Shown: positions 53,923 to 62,815 of the stretch, in pieces | How the letters are laid out: each line of letters starts with the position of its first letter | How positions within the stretch are numbered: position 1 is the stretch's first letter | NCBI GenBank assembly: GCA_900548185.1 | Contig: URJJ01000004.1 | Coordinates: forward strand, 28,058 to 92,057 | Reading direction: 5' to 3' | DNA from: an uncultured Opitutales bacterium | GTDB taxonomy: Bacteria > Verrucomicrobiota > Verrucomicrobiia > Opitutales > Intestinicryptomonadaceae | Length of the DNA: 64,000 nucleotides | Position numbers and translations under genes: made by a program | Notes under the pieces: model-generated | What the model was told of the DNA's origin: nothing | Databases searched by the model: none | The model's input: only the letters and a program-made list of their open reading frames with translations

Positions 53923-53950
53923 CCGCCCGGGTTTTCCGGGCGGTTTTTTT
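53923..53950 (+). terminator. Intrinsic terminator of the TPR gene
   Basis: An 8-bp GC stem (CCGCCCGG with CCGGGCGG) and a 5-base loop GTTTT are followed by seven Ts (53944-53950), 34 bases after the TPR stop. Confidence 0.9.
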
Positions 53951-55064
53951 GCGCCGTGATGCGGCAGGTTTGCGACGCGTGCGGGGATGATTTTGAAGGC
54001 CCGTCATGGCGTTTTTTGCTTTGGCAAACGGAGCCTCATTGTGAAAATGTTTCGCCGTTTTTCTATGGAATTAGCGAATGTAAATATATCGAATTTTAAG
54101 TATAACGCAGCAAGGCTTGGAAAAACGGACACTCGGAGGAAATGCCCGATATTGAGGCATTCGTGGGAAGCGCATTCTGTCTGCTTCCTGGCGGTCTCGG
54201 ACGCTGTAAATATTTACCCCTTCGAGGCGGGGGCAGCCAGGCTGTTTTGGAGTGTCTTGCGGGAGAGGCGGCCGTTGAAGGGAACTTGTTTGCTATATCC
54301 CCGAAGGTCCTTTTTTATTTGCTCGGATTTCCCGCGCACGCTCGGCAATTTACCTTTCTTGAGGCTCTAAGAGTTCCTGCAATGCGCTTGCAAAAGCTTT
54401 GCTTTTTTTGCGGAACTTCTCCCGCCGCCGGGGCTGTCATTTGCATAGGGCGCCCCAGGGGGCATTTTATAAACCCAATCCGTTTGCCGCGTGCGCCCTC
54501 AGGGGGGCTTGTGGAATCTCCGCTATCTGGCGGAATCAGCCCCGGATTTTATGGGGGTATTTGAAAGATTTAAAGGGCGGCTTAATTTTGTCGCCTTTCC
54601 GCCCGCTCGCAATCGCGCGGCGCCGCAGGAGTCCCGTCGCCTTCACGCGTCAGGGGGGGCTTTATGGTTTTACGCAGGCGGTTTTGGTTTCACAAAACAA
54701 ATGGCCGCGCATCGGGCTTGGGGGGGCGGGGAGATTGTCCCTCGCATTTTGCCGGTTTTGCATCCTTCGCCAAAATTTCAGGGCCGCCGCAAATTTTGCA
54801 CATGGGATGGAATGGGCAGAAATACTTTTAACGAAAGTAATCACGGGCATCGTTTTCTTTTGCTTCGGCAATCTTTCAACCCCGCCTGGGCATTTTGGCT
54901 TTTCAATATATTTGAGGCTTTGAAAGGCGTTCCAAAGCAGGCGGCCGGGCGCTGTTTGACGCCCCGATTTGAAGGGAATACTGGCGGCAATTTTTTTCTC
55001 ACATATTTTGCAGCTTCATGGCATTCGCCTTGCAGTGCGCATGGCCGGGGGGCGGAAGATATGC
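53951..55064. other. 1.1-kb gene-poor interval between the TPR and DUF1080 genes
   Basis: Lower GC content than in the neighbouring genes. Open frames at 53987-54370, 54142-54564 and 54491-55129 (plus) lack motifs, ribosome-binding sites and neighbour-like codon use. Some short GC palindromes occur around 54500-54545. Nothing supportable was found. Confidence 0.5.
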
Positions 55065-55094
55065 AAAGAGCCGCCCGAATCCGGACGGCTCTTT
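55065..55094 (-). terminator. Intrinsic terminator of the DUF1080 gene
   Basis: A 13-bp stem with one mismatch (arms 55065-55077 and 55082-55094) and a 4-base loop lies 24 bases after the DUF1080 stop. The minus strand ends the stem with CTCTTT but has only a short T run. Confidence 0.65.
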
Positions 55095-55118
55095 CGTGTT
55101 GCGGCTTTTTTGTGGAAA

Positions 55119-56153
55119 TCAGTCTTTGATTTCTTCAAGCCAAATGTTGCGGAAGCTCACGGGGTCGCCGTGGAACTGGAGCTTTATCTCAAACTCGCCT
55201 TCGCGAAGGTTTTTGAGCCAGCGGTTCTTCGAGAGCCATTCGGTGCCCTCGGTTATTTCCACATCGTTATGGATTGTCATGCCGTTATGCTTGACGGTTA
55301 TGCGCGGATACTTGTCGAGCTTCCCGTTCTTATCCTTGGCGCCGATAAATTCAATATCGTAGGTCTGCCACACTTCGGGCGGGAGGGAGGCGTTGACCTG
55401 CGGGGGCATGAACTTGTAGAGCGCGCCGCATTCGTCCCAGCCACCCTCGGAGCCGAAGGAGTCCAGCACCTGAACCTCGAACCTTCCGAAGAATACTCCG
55501 GAATTTCCGCGATGCTGGCCCATTCCGCCCTTGTTGGACTGGTCGGGGTTCCTGAATTCAATGTGGAGGCGGCAGTCCTTGAAGCGGCGCTTTGTCATTA
55601 TATCGCTGCCGCGGCCCTCGGAGTCCTTTGCGGCCTGCACGAATTTTTCCTTGCGGTTTATCTTCCAGGCGATTGGCTTTCCGTTGCCCGCCTTCCAGGC
55701 GTCGAGGCTCGTCCCGTCAAACAGCACCACCGCCCCTTTTGGAGGCTTCATGCCGAGGGTGGGGGACTTGCGGTCCAGCTTCTTGAGGTCGAATTCAAAC
55801 ATGTGGTCCTGGTCGTCATACCTGTCCCACAGCGTTCCCTTGACGCCCTCGGGGGTTATCACGCCCTTGATTTTGCGCCAGCCGTTTTCAAATTCGATTT
55901 TGCCGTCTTTTGCCTTTGCGTCGAAGCGCGTATAGTAGGCCGCGCGGCGCCAGAGGTCGCGCTGAATATCTATCTTATAGGTGTCCCCCTCCTTGTGCAC
56001 CCTGAAGCATATTTCAGGATTGCCGTCAAATTCCCCCTTGGGGGCGGTTATCCTTCCGGCGTATTCCCCAACGAGCGGATCCTGCGCAAAGAGCTGGGAA
56101 AGCGCCGCCGCGCCGGTGAGGGCCATTGTTGCGATTGTTTTTCTTATATTCAT
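55119..56153 (-). CDS. DUF1080 (3-keto-disaccharide hydrolase-like) exported protein
   Basis: 344 residues with a signal peptide (MNIRKTIATMALTGAAALSQLFAQ). Residues ~25-130 form an additional beta-rich part (GEYAGRITAPKGEFDGNPEI). The DUF1080 concanavalin-like domain covers ~140-344 (GAVVLFDGTSLDAWK, GNSGVFFGRFEVQVLDSFGS, WQTYDIEFIGA, SFRNIWLEEIK). Characterised members act on 3-keto-glucosides; others are uncharacterised. It lies 19 bases after a Gfo/Idh/MocA gene, and such pairs are expected in oxidise-then-cleave glycoside pathways. Confidence 0.88.
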   Translation of the reverse strand: MNIRKTIATMALTGAAALSQLFAQDPLVGEYAGRITAPKGEFDGNPEICFRVHKEGDTYKIDIQRDLWRRAAYYTRFDAKAKDGKIEFENGWRKIKGVITPEGVKGTLWDRYDDQDHMFEFDLKKLDRKSPTLGMKPPKGAVVLFDGTSLDAWKAGNGKPIAWKINRKEKFVQAAKDSEGRGSDIMTKRRFKDCRLHIEFRNPDQSNKGGMGQHRGNSGVFFGRFEVQVLDSFGSEGGWDECGALYKFMPPQVNASLPPEVWQTYDIEFIGAKDKNGKLDKYPRITVKHNGMTIHNDVEITEGTEWLSKNRWLKNLREGEFEIKLQFHGDPVSFRNIWLEEIKD

Positions 56154-56172
56154 TTTCAGTCTGTTTGATAAA

Positions 56173-57588
56173 TTAGAACCATCCGCTCCTCATAGGCGGA
56201 TTTACGAGGGCCGTCGCCGCTTTGTCGCCCTTGCAGACGAGGTTTTTGGCGTCCCAGACGATGTCGGAACCCGTGCGGACTGCGAGGTTTCCGAGCTGGA
56301 CTACTTCGGTTAAGACGTGCGCGTAGTCGAAAGCGGAGCTGAGCTTGGCCTCTCCCCTGACGGCTTCCACGAAGTTGAGCCAGTGGTCTCCGTTTTTAAT
56401 TCTCTCCTCTGTGCGGGGGAGATTGTTTTTCACGGATTCCCACAGGTCTCGCGGAAGCAGGGCGGGGCGTCCGCCAAGGTGCATCGCAGGGCAATATATC
56501 ACGCCCTTTTCGCCAATTATAAACTGTCCGTTGTCGGAGAGCTCGCGGTAGCCTCGGCCCGTGTCGGTATATTCCTTTGGCAGCGGCGGAAGCAGGGACT
56601 TGTCGTAGTTTTCAGGGTAATTTCCGTCCTTGTCGGGATACTTGAAGCCGCTGTACCAGGTGACTTTTACGGGGTTGCCCTGGTTTGACTTGTCGAAGAA
56701 GTATTCCACCTTCTCCTGGCTCGCCACTGAAATCGGGGTCACGCCGCGCGTTGCGGCCGTGATTTTTGAGGGATAGGAGAGGCCGAGCGAGTAAACGGGG
56801 ATGTCCAGCATATGGCAGCCGATGTCGCCGAGCGAGCCGCTGCCGTACTTCCACCAGCCGCGCCACATGCGGTCGGCGACCCTGTCGCCGAAATAGGGCT
56901 GGGGTTCCGCCACGTTCTGCCAGAGGTCCCAGTCGAGCGTTGGGGGGACCGGCTTTTCCGAAGGGTACTTCCAGACGTTGTTGGGAAAGCCCGCAACGCC
57001 CTTTCCGAGGGGCCTGTCAGTCCAGAGAACAACTTCCCTCACCTTTCCGATGAGTCCGCCTTTTATCCATTCTGCGCAGAAGCGTATGCCTTCCGTGGAG
57101 TGGCTCTGGTTGCCCATCTGGGCCGTGATTTTTTTGTCTTTTACGGTCTTGTAAAGGGACCTTATCTGGCCTATTGTGTGGCACATTGGCTTTTCCAGGT
57201 AAAACGGGATGCCGTATTTTGCAGCGCACATAGCCGCGGCGTAGTGGGATACGTCGGGGGTGCTTATCGCTACGGCGTCGATTTTCCCTGCCATCTTTTC
57301 AAACATTTCGCGGTAGTCGCGGAAGAGCGCGGCGTCGGGATACGCCTCCGAAGCCCCGGCATAGCCAACGCGTCCGATGTCAGTATCGCACAGGGCGACG
57401 CATTTTTGCCCGAGATTTTTGCAGAACATGTTTATGTTGTGCCTGCCCCTGTTGCCGCATCCTATGAATGCGAAGCGCAGGGCGTTTTTATCCTCCTTTT
57501 TGGGGGCTTGCGCGAAGATGTTCGGCGCGAGCGCGGCGCCGCCTGCAAGAATCGCAAAGTTTTTCAAGAAATCGCGTCTTGTATGCAT
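56173..57588 (-). CDS. Tat-exported Gfo/Idh/MocA family oxidoreductase (copy 2)
   Basis: 471 residues. The twin-arginine signal TRRDFLKNFAILAGGAAL opens the protein, so it folds with its cofactor before export. A Rossmann NAD(P) domain follows (FAFIGCGNRGRHNINMF with GxGxxG-like loop, AISTPDVSHY, LEKPMCHT with the EKP motif). The C-terminal domain contains GSGSLGDIGCHMLDIPVYS and WYSGFKYPDKDGNYPENYD. It is nearly identical to the gene at 57742 from about residue 110 onward. A GGAGG ribosome-binding site and an AT-rich promoter-like region precede it. It is followed closely by the DUF1080 gene, so the two form an operon. Confidence 0.92.
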   Translation of the reverse strand: MHTRRDFLKNFAILAGGAALAPNIFAQAPKKEDKNALRFAFIGCGNRGRHNINMFCKNLGQKCVALCDTDIGRVGYAGASEAYPDAALFRDYREMFEKMAGKIDAVAISTPDVSHYAAAMCAAKYGIPFYLEKPMCHTIGQIRSLYKTVKDKKITAQMGNQSHSTEGIRFCAEWIKGGLIGKVREVVLWTDRPLGKGVAGFPNNVWKYPSEKPVPPTLDWDLWQNVAEPQPYFGDRVADRMWRGWWKYGSGSLGDIGCHMLDIPVYSLGLSYPSKITAATRGVTPISVASQEKVEYFFDKSNQGNPVKVTWYSGFKYPDKDGNYPENYDKSLLPPLPKEYTDTGRGYRELSDNGQFIIGEKGVIYCPAMHLGGRPALLPRDLWESVKNNLPRTEERIKNGDHWLNFVEAVRGEAKLSSAFDYAHVLTEVVQLGNLAVRTGSDIVWDAKNLVCKGDKAATALVNPPMRSGWF

Positions 57589-57690
57589 TTTTCCTCCATT
57601 ATCATATTGTATCTTTATAATATTTATAAGACGGGAGCCGTATGGCCCTAATTGATAAAAGTTTTTCCGGGCGCTCCGTTCCGGTCAAGA

Positions 57691-57723
57691 AAAAAGACGC
57701 GCCCGGAATGTTTTCCGGGCGCG
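57691..57723 (-). terminator. Intrinsic terminator between the two tandem oxidoreductase genes
   Basis: A 9-bp GC stem (arms 57698-57706 and 57715-57723) and an 8-base loop, followed on the minus strand by GTC and a T run (57691-57695 and beyond). It lies 18 bases after the stop of the 57742 gene, so copy 1 is transcribed separately from copy 2. Confidence 0.85.
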
Positions 57724-57741
57724 CCAAACGGGCATTTCAGC

Positions 57742-59157
57742 TCAAATCCACCCTTTGCGCATTGGCGGATTTACGAGGGCCGTCGCCGCCTTGTTGCCTT
57801 TGCAGACGAGGTTTTTGGCATCCCAAACGATGTCGGCTCCCGTGCGGCTTGCGAGGTTTCCGAGCTGGACTACTTCGGTTAAGACGTGCGCGTAGTCGAA
57901 TGCGGAGCTGAGTTTTGCCTCTCCCCTGACGGCCTCCACGAAGTTGAGCCAGTGGTCTCCGTTTTTAATCCTCTCCTCCGTGCGGGGGAGGTCGTTTTTC
58001 ACGGATTCCCACAGGTCCCGAGGAAGCAGGGCGGGGCGGCCGCCAAGATGCATTGCGGGGCTATATATCACGCCCTTTTCGCCAATTATAAACTGTCCGT
58101 TGTCGGAAAGCTCGCGGTAGCCTCGGCCCGTGTCGGTATATTCCTTTGGCAGCGGCGGAAGCAGGGACTTGTCGTAGTTTTCAGGGTAATTTCCGTCCTT
58201 GTCGGGATACTTGAAGCCGCTGTACCAGGTGACTTTTACGGGGTTGCCCTGGTTTGACTTGTCGAAGAAGTATTCCACCTTCTCCTGGCTCGCCACTGAA
58301 ATCGGGGTCACGCCGCGCGTAGTCGATTTTATTCTCGACGGGTACGGGAGGCCGAGCGAGTAAACGGGGATGTCAAGCATGTGGCAGCCGATGTCGCCGA
58401 GCGAGCCGCTGCCGTACTTCCACCAGCCGCGCCATTTTTCATATTCCACGCCGTCGCCGAAGTAGGGCTGGGGTTCCGCGACATTCTGCCAGAGGTCCCA
58501 GTCGAAATATTCAGGGACGGGTTTTTCTGCGGGATACTTCCAGACGTCGTTCGGGAACTCCGCAACGCCCTTTCCGAGGGGCCTGTCAGTCCATAGAACA
58601 ACCTCCCTCACCTTTCCGATGAGTCCGCCTTTTATCCATTCTGCGCAGAAGCGTATGCCTTCCGTGGAGTGGCTCTGGTTGCCCATCTGGGCCGTGATTT
58701 TTTTGTCTTTTACGGTCTTATAAAGGGACCTTATCTGGCCTATGGTGTGGCACATCGGCTTTTCCAGATAAAACGGGATGCCGCGCTTTGCGACGCACAT
58801 CGAGGCCGCGTAGTGGGATACGTCGGGGGTGCTTATCGCGACGGCGTCGATTTTCCCTGCCATCTTTTCAAGCATTTCGCGGTAGTCCTTAAAGTAGGGC
58901 ACGTCGGGAAATTCCTTGCGCGCCTCCTTCAGCCCCCAGACGTTGGAGTTGACGTCGCAAAACGCCACGGGCTTCTGCTTGAGCCTTCTTATAAAGTCGT
59001 GGTAGTTGCTGAATCCCCTGCCGCTGACGCCTATGAAGGCCATTCGGAGCGGCTCGGAAGCCTTGGGTTTTGGACTCTGGGCCAGAACTCGCGGCGCGAC
59101 GGCGGCGGCCCCGGCAAGCAGTGCGAAATCCCTGATGAAATCGCGTCTCGTATGCAT
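57742..59157 (-). CDS. Tat-exported Gfo/Idh/MocA family oxidoreductase (copy 1)
   Basis: 471 residues from the ATG at 59157 (MHTRRDFIRDFALLAG, twin-arginine signal), preceded by AGGAGG. The layout is the same as in copy 2: Rossmann loop FIGVSGRGFSNYHDF, AISTPDVSHY, LEKPMCHT, NQSHSTEGIRF, GSGSLGDIGCHMLDIPVYS. Compared with copy 2 the first ~100 residues differ much, with the dinucleotide loop changed to G-V-S-G-R-G, while the rest is almost the same. Oxidation of a sugar hydroxyl with NAD(P) is the family reaction. It has its own terminator. Confidence 0.92.
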   Translation of the reverse strand: MHTRRDFIRDFALLAGAAAVAPRVLAQSPKPKASEPLRMAFIGVSGRGFSNYHDFIRRLKQKPVAFCDVNSNVWGLKEARKEFPDVPYFKDYREMLEKMAGKIDAVAISTPDVSHYAASMCVAKRGIPFYLEKPMCHTIGQIRSLYKTVKDKKITAQMGNQSHSTEGIRFCAEWIKGGLIGKVREVVLWTDRPLGKGVAEFPNDVWKYPAEKPVPEYFDWDLWQNVAEPQPYFGDGVEYEKWRGWWKYGSGSLGDIGCHMLDIPVYSLGLPYPSRIKSTTRGVTPISVASQEKVEYFFDKSNQGNPVKVTWYSGFKYPDKDGNYPENYDKSLLPPLPKEYTDTGRGYRELSDNGQFIIGEKGVIYSPAMHLGGRPALLPRDLWESVKNDLPRTEERIKNGDHWLNFVEAVRGEAKLSSAFDYAHVLTEVVQLGNLASRTGADIVWDAKNLVCKGNKAATALVNPPMRKGWI

Positions 59158-59367
59158 TTTTCCCTCCTGGAATTTTTGTTCGTAGTTCGGCCGCAGCAGC
59201 CCGCTATGCGGCAAATGCGGCGTGTTCGATATCTTCAAACCATACACTACGGCAAAAATGCGCGTCAACGTTTTTTAAGCGCCCGCGCAACTGTACAGTA
59301 ATACTGGACGCCGCGCGGGCGCAAAAAAAAGGCGCGGAGCCGTCCCGCGCCCGCCGGAGAAGCCGGC

Positions 59368-60378
59368 CTAAAACATGTACTTTGCAGAGGCCGCCCAGAA
59401 CATGTGCGCCCCGTAGCGCTGCGTGTTGAACTCCTCGCTCCTGACGACCCAGTTGAGGTTCAGCTCGACCCGCCCGTACCTGGCCGACACCCCGAGGTTT
59501 GTCTCGCCCACGAGCCATTTTTTTGCGACCGACCGGCTGTCTGCGAATGTGTTGCCGTCCAGTGTGATGTCGTAGCCTACGAGGCGGCCGACCCCGCCGA
59601 AATAAAGGAACAGGTGCCAGTCCGGCCTGCCGCACGGGCCTGCCCATTCCACGTCCTGGCCCGAGGCCGCCTCGATGCGCGCCGCCTCGAAGGAATAGGG
59701 GAGGTTGAAGCCGAAGCGCGCGAGGACTTTGGCGCGCCCCTCCGTGGAGACGTTGCCGAGGTTCGCCCCGAGCGAGCCGATGAAATCCGCGCTGAAGCCC
59801 CCGCCAAGGTCCGTTCTGAAGAGGCGCTGGGAGTGGTTGTAGGCGATTATTATGCCGGGCTCGTTTTTTATCTGGGTGTCCCATCCGCGCGGCCTGTCGT
59901 CGCCGATTATTTCGTGGTAGGCTTTCTGGGTGTCGCCGGCGTAGGACTGGGGGCCGACTATGCCGAGGCTCACCGTCAGGCTGTCCAGAGAATTTTTTGT
60001 GGCTATGTGCGCTCCGCTTGAAAGATAGAGCCATCCGGCGTACGGGCGGTCTCCTTCCGGCGGGTTCGGAATGGATATGTCGTAGCCCACGTACATGTCC
60101 TGGCCGAACGAGGCCGTCTGCGATGCCTGCGCGCCGGGCGAATCCGCAAAAAGGCGCAGGGCCATGAACTGGAGCCGGCTCGACCACCAGTCGTCCCCGG
60201 GGTCCGTGTAGGTCGCCTTGAAGCCGTTTGTATAGTAGCGGTCGGAGAACCTGAAGTCGTTTTCCTCAAAGATGGAGAGCGATGCGCGCCGCTGCGGGGA
60301 AGCCTCCGGTTTTGCAGCCTGCGCGAAAATGGGGGCGCATGCCGTCAGAGCGATTGACAAAAGTGCGAGTCCTTTCAT
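59368..60378 (-). CDS. LpxR-like (DUF2219) outer-membrane lipid A deacylase family protein
   Basis: 336 residues with a signal peptide (residues 1-20). The mature protein begins with the LpxR pattern ASLSIFEENDFRFSDRYYTN, in which Asn40 and Asp41 and the later RYYTNGFK match the catalytic Asn/Asp and Thr-Asn region. AYHEIIGDDRPRGWDTQIKN carries the catalytic-type His. The rest is amphipathic strands ending in AASAKYMF with terminal Phe, as for a beta-barrel. LpxR removes the 3'-acyloxyacyl chain of lipid A in Salmonella. Its ATG lies one base from the possible rsmD start at 60379. AAGG at good spacing precedes it. Confidence 0.85.
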   Translation of the reverse strand: MKGLALLSIALTACAPIFAQAAKPEASPQRRASLSIFEENDFRFSDRYYTNGFKATYTDPGDDWWSSRLQFMALRLFADSPGAQASQTASFGQDMYVGYDISIPNPPEGDRPYAGWLYLSSGAHIATKNSLDSLTVSLGIVGPQSYAGDTQKAYHEIIGDDRPRGWDTQIKNEPGIIIAYNHSQRLFRTDLGGGFSADFIGSLGANLGNVSTEGRAKVLARFGFNLPYSFEAARIEAASGQDVEWAGPCGRPDWHLFLYFGGVGRLVGYDITLDGNTFADSRSVAKKWLVGETNLGVSARYGRVELNLNWVVRSEEFNTQRYGAHMFWAASAKYMF

Positions 60379-60399
60379 ATGATGCCTTCCAATTTACGT

Positions 60400-60990
60400 A
60401 TGAGAATTACTTCCGGAAAGGCAAGAGGAATCACGCTGCGCTCGCCGCGCGGGGATTCCACGAGGCCGGCGACCGATGCGGCGCGGCAGGCGGTTTTCTC
60501 GTCGCTCGCCGGAGCGGTCGAAGGCGCGGAGGTGCTGGACCTCTTTGCGGGGACGGGCGCCTACGGGCTTGAGGCGGTCAGCCGGGGCGCGTCGGGGGTC
60601 GTGTTTGTGGAAAGCGACGCAAGGGCGGTCGAATGCCTGAAGGCCAACATTTCGGCCGTGCTCAAGGCGGTTGGCGGGGGTTCGGCCCGAACCGTGAGGG
60701 CCGACTGCTTTTCCCTGAAGGCCGCGCAGTTGGGGGGCGTTCCCGACATAGTTTTCGCCGACCCCCCGTATCCGCTCCTTCTTAAAAATCCGGGCGCGGT
60801 TTTCGCGCTTTTTGGCGAGGTTTGCGGCCCATGCACGCTGGTTGTGCTGGAGGCCCCCGGGGAATTCGAGCCGCCGGAGGGGTCGGGATTTTCGCTCGTA
60901 AAAAGGCTGGGCAAGAGGTCAAAGGGAAAGCCCTCGCAGCTTCTTTTTAGAAAGTCTGCCGCAGATGCGGGGTTGGAGGGCGGAAAATGA
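60400..60990 (+). CDS. rsmD: 16S rRNA (guanine(966)-N(2))-methyltransferase RsmD
   Basis: 196 residues from the ATG at 60400 (family start MRITSGKARGITLRSPRG). The longer start at 60379 would abut the divergent lpxR start. Methyltransferase motifs are STRPATDAARQAVFSSL, VLDLFAGTGAYGLEAVSRGA (SAM loop) and VFADPPYPLL (catalytic DPPY). It methylates G966 of 16S rRNA. The stop overlaps the next start by 4 bases (ATGA), so the TonB-type operon is coupled to it. Confidence 0.92.
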   Translation: MRITSGKARGITLRSPRGDSTRPATDAARQAVFSSLAGAVEGAEVLDLFAGTGAYGLEAVSRGASGVVFVESDARAVECLKANISAVLKAVGGGSARTVRADCFSLKAAQLGGVPDIVFADPPYPLLLKNPGAVFALFGEVCGPCTLVVLEAPGEFEPPEGSGFSLVKRLGKRSKGKPSQLLFRKSAADAGLEGGK

Positions 60991-61658
60991 GCCTGCGCGC
61001 GGCCTTTTTCTGCTTCGCTTTCGCTGCCGCTTCGGGCGCGGGGGCTTCGGGGGCGCCGGACGCCATGGAGCTGCGCGAGGTTTTCAGGGAGGCCGCCGAG
61101 GTGCGGCGCGGCACCGCCGTGGAGGAATCCCGCTGGGCGGAGGAGAGGGCGTCGCTTGAATCGCGCCTGTCCGTGCTTGAAAGCGTTTCAAAGAGGCTGG
61201 AGGCGGAGATTGCGGCGGAGACTTCCCGCGCGGAGGCGGCGGAGGCGGACGCCGCGCAGGCGTCGGCAAGGCTCGCCGCTTTTGAGGATATGGAATCCCG
61301 CCTGAAGGCCCTCGCCGGGCGCGCCCGTTCGGACATGGCTTCCTCCGCCGGAACGTCCGGGGCCGGGAGGATTCTTGAAAAATATTCCGCGCCCGCGCCC
61401 GTGGACGGGGCCGACATATACGCGGTGTGGCGCGACATCCTGAACTCGCGCCGCTCGATGCTCTCCCTCTCGCGCACCGCCGGGACGGAGTTCATGGCGG
61501 GAGCCTCCGGAAAGCCCGAAAAGTTTCTGCGCATAGGGTGCCTGCTTCTCATTCCCGCGCCCCGGAGTTCCGGGGCCGCGCTCGCCTGCGACATGCTCTC
61601 AGGAGGGGCGGCGTTTGACATAGTTGAGGTTGATTTCTCAGGGGAGGGCGGAAAATGA
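60987..61658 (+). CDS. DUF3450-like periplasmic coiled-coil protein of the TonB operon
   Basis: 223 residues. A signal peptide (1-23) precedes a coiled coil over about 30-115 (ESRWAEERASLESRLSVLES, KRLEAEIAAETSRAEAAEAD) and a C-terminal domain with LLLIPAPRSSG. Position and shape match the DUF3450 protein that opens TonB2/TtpC loci in Vibrio and relatives, although sequence similarity is weak by eye. It overlaps rsmD and the following ExbB-like gene by 4 bases each. Confidence 0.6.
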   Translation: MSLRAAFFCFAFAAASGAGASGAPDAMELREVFREAAEVRRGTAVEESRWAEERASLESRLSVLESVSKRLEAEIAAETSRAEAAEADAAQASARLAAFEDMESRLKALAGRARSDMASSAGTSGAGRILEKYSAPAPVDGADIYAVWRDILNSRRSMLSLSRTAGTEFMAGASGKPEKFLRIGCLLLIPAPRSSGAALACDMLSGGAAFDIVEVDFSGEGGK

Positions 61659-62815
61659 GGCGCGCGCTTGCCATGCTTTCTGCCGCACTCATTCCGCTTG
61701 CTGCGGGTGCGTCGGGGGCGATGGATTCCGCCCGCGCCGATTTGGAGGCTGCCAGGGCCGGGCATTCCGCGGCGCTAGAAAAAATCGCGGCGGCCCGGGC
61801 TGGCTATTCAAAGAGGATTTCCGAAGCTTCGGCCAGGGTTTCCGAGCTTGAAAAAAGGCTCGCAGCCGTTCGCGGGCGCACCGCAGGCGCAGAATCCGTC
61901 TCCATCCGCCTCGGGGAGAAGCAGGGGGCCTACGAGGGCCTTCGCGCCGAGGCGGCGCTTCTTGCGGGCGCCCTTTCGGAGGCTGGTGCCGGGCCCCGCC
62001 CGTTCGTTTCGGCGGAGCCTTCCGCGTTTCTTTCCGATTTGGAAAACCTGGAGCTGGCCTCCCGCCGGGCCGCGTTTTCCATCGAGGTGCTTGAAAAGAT
62101 GCTTCCAGACGGCGGAGCGGAGAGGGTTTTGAGCGAGGTTTCGGCCGGGAAGGGCCAGATTGTCCGCATCGACCCCAGCCTCGGCAAGGTTTCGAGGCTG
62201 CGGGGGCGCACGGTGCTTGGCGAGATTTCGGCCGGGGGCGTATGGATGTATCCCATTCTGGCCTTCGGCTTGGCGGCCCTGCTTACGGCCTCTGCAAAGG
62301 CTGCGGTATCCATGCGGGTGCGGAGGCTGCCGGACGGCCTCGTGGGCGCCGTCGTTTCAAGGCTCGAATCGGGCGACGCCGCAGGCGCGATGGCGGCGGC
62401 GGAGTCGGCCCCCGCCCCATACGCCCGGCTGCTTTCGTTCTTTGTAAAAAACAGGGGCGTCGGCCGGCAGCTTCTTGAGGAGGCGGCCTACGAGCAGATG
62501 CTCGAGGTTGGCGACAGGCTCTATTCGGGGCTGGGGTTCATTTCCGTGACTGCGGCCGTCTCCCCGCTGCTTGGGCTTTTGGGCACGGTAACCGGCATAA
62601 TAAAGACGTTTTCCGACCTCTCCGTTTACGGGGCCGGCAACCCCAATCTGATGTCGGGAGGCATAAGCGAGGCCCTGATTACGACCGAGTACGGGCTGGT
62701 GATAGCGATTCCGTCCTTTGTGGTGCACGCCCTGCTTTCGCGCCGCGCAAAGGCGGTGCTTTCCGACATGGAAAAGGCGTCGGCGGCATTTATGGGGAGG
62801 GCTTTCAAGTCATGA
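61655..62815 (+). CDS. MotA/TolQ/ExbB proton channel protein with periplasmic extension (TtpC-like)
   Basis: 386 residues. The signal peptide MRRALAMLSAALIPLAAGAS is followed by a coiled-coil periplasmic segment (about 25-180). Three helices follow, with the ExbB core FISVTAAVSPLLGLLGTVTG and GGISEALITTEYGLVIAIPS in the last 130 residues. An ExbB domain with an N-terminal periplasmic extension is the layout of TtpC, the fourth component of TonB2 systems. It overlaps both neighbours by 4 bases. Confidence 0.85.
   Translation: MRRALAMLSAALIPLAAGASGAMDSARADLEAARAGHSAALEKIAAARAGYSKRISEASARVSELEKRLAAVRGRTAGAESVSIRLGEKQGAYEGLRAEAALLAGALSEAGAGPRPFVSAEPSAFLSDLENLELASRRAAFSIEVLEKMLPDGGAERVLSEVSAGKGQIVRIDPSLGKVSRLRGRTVLGEISAGGVWMYPILAFGLAALLTASAKAAVSMRVRRLPDGLVGAVVSRLESGDAAGAMAAAESAPAPYARLLSFFVKNRGVGRQLLEEAAYEQMLEVGDRLYSGLGFISVTAAVSPLLGLLGTVTGIIKTFSDLSVYGAGNPNLMSGGISEALITTEYGLVIAIPSFVVHALLSRRAKAVLSDMEKASAAFMGRAFKS

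Noticed and set aside
54142..54564. 140-codon plus-strand frame in the gap after the TPR gene
   Set aside because: No motif, no ribosome-binding site, and a composition like the surrounding non-coding DNA.
54969..56168. 399-codon plus-strand frame
   Set aside because: It is antisense to the DUF1080 gene, which has a signal peptide and family motifs; the plus frame has none.
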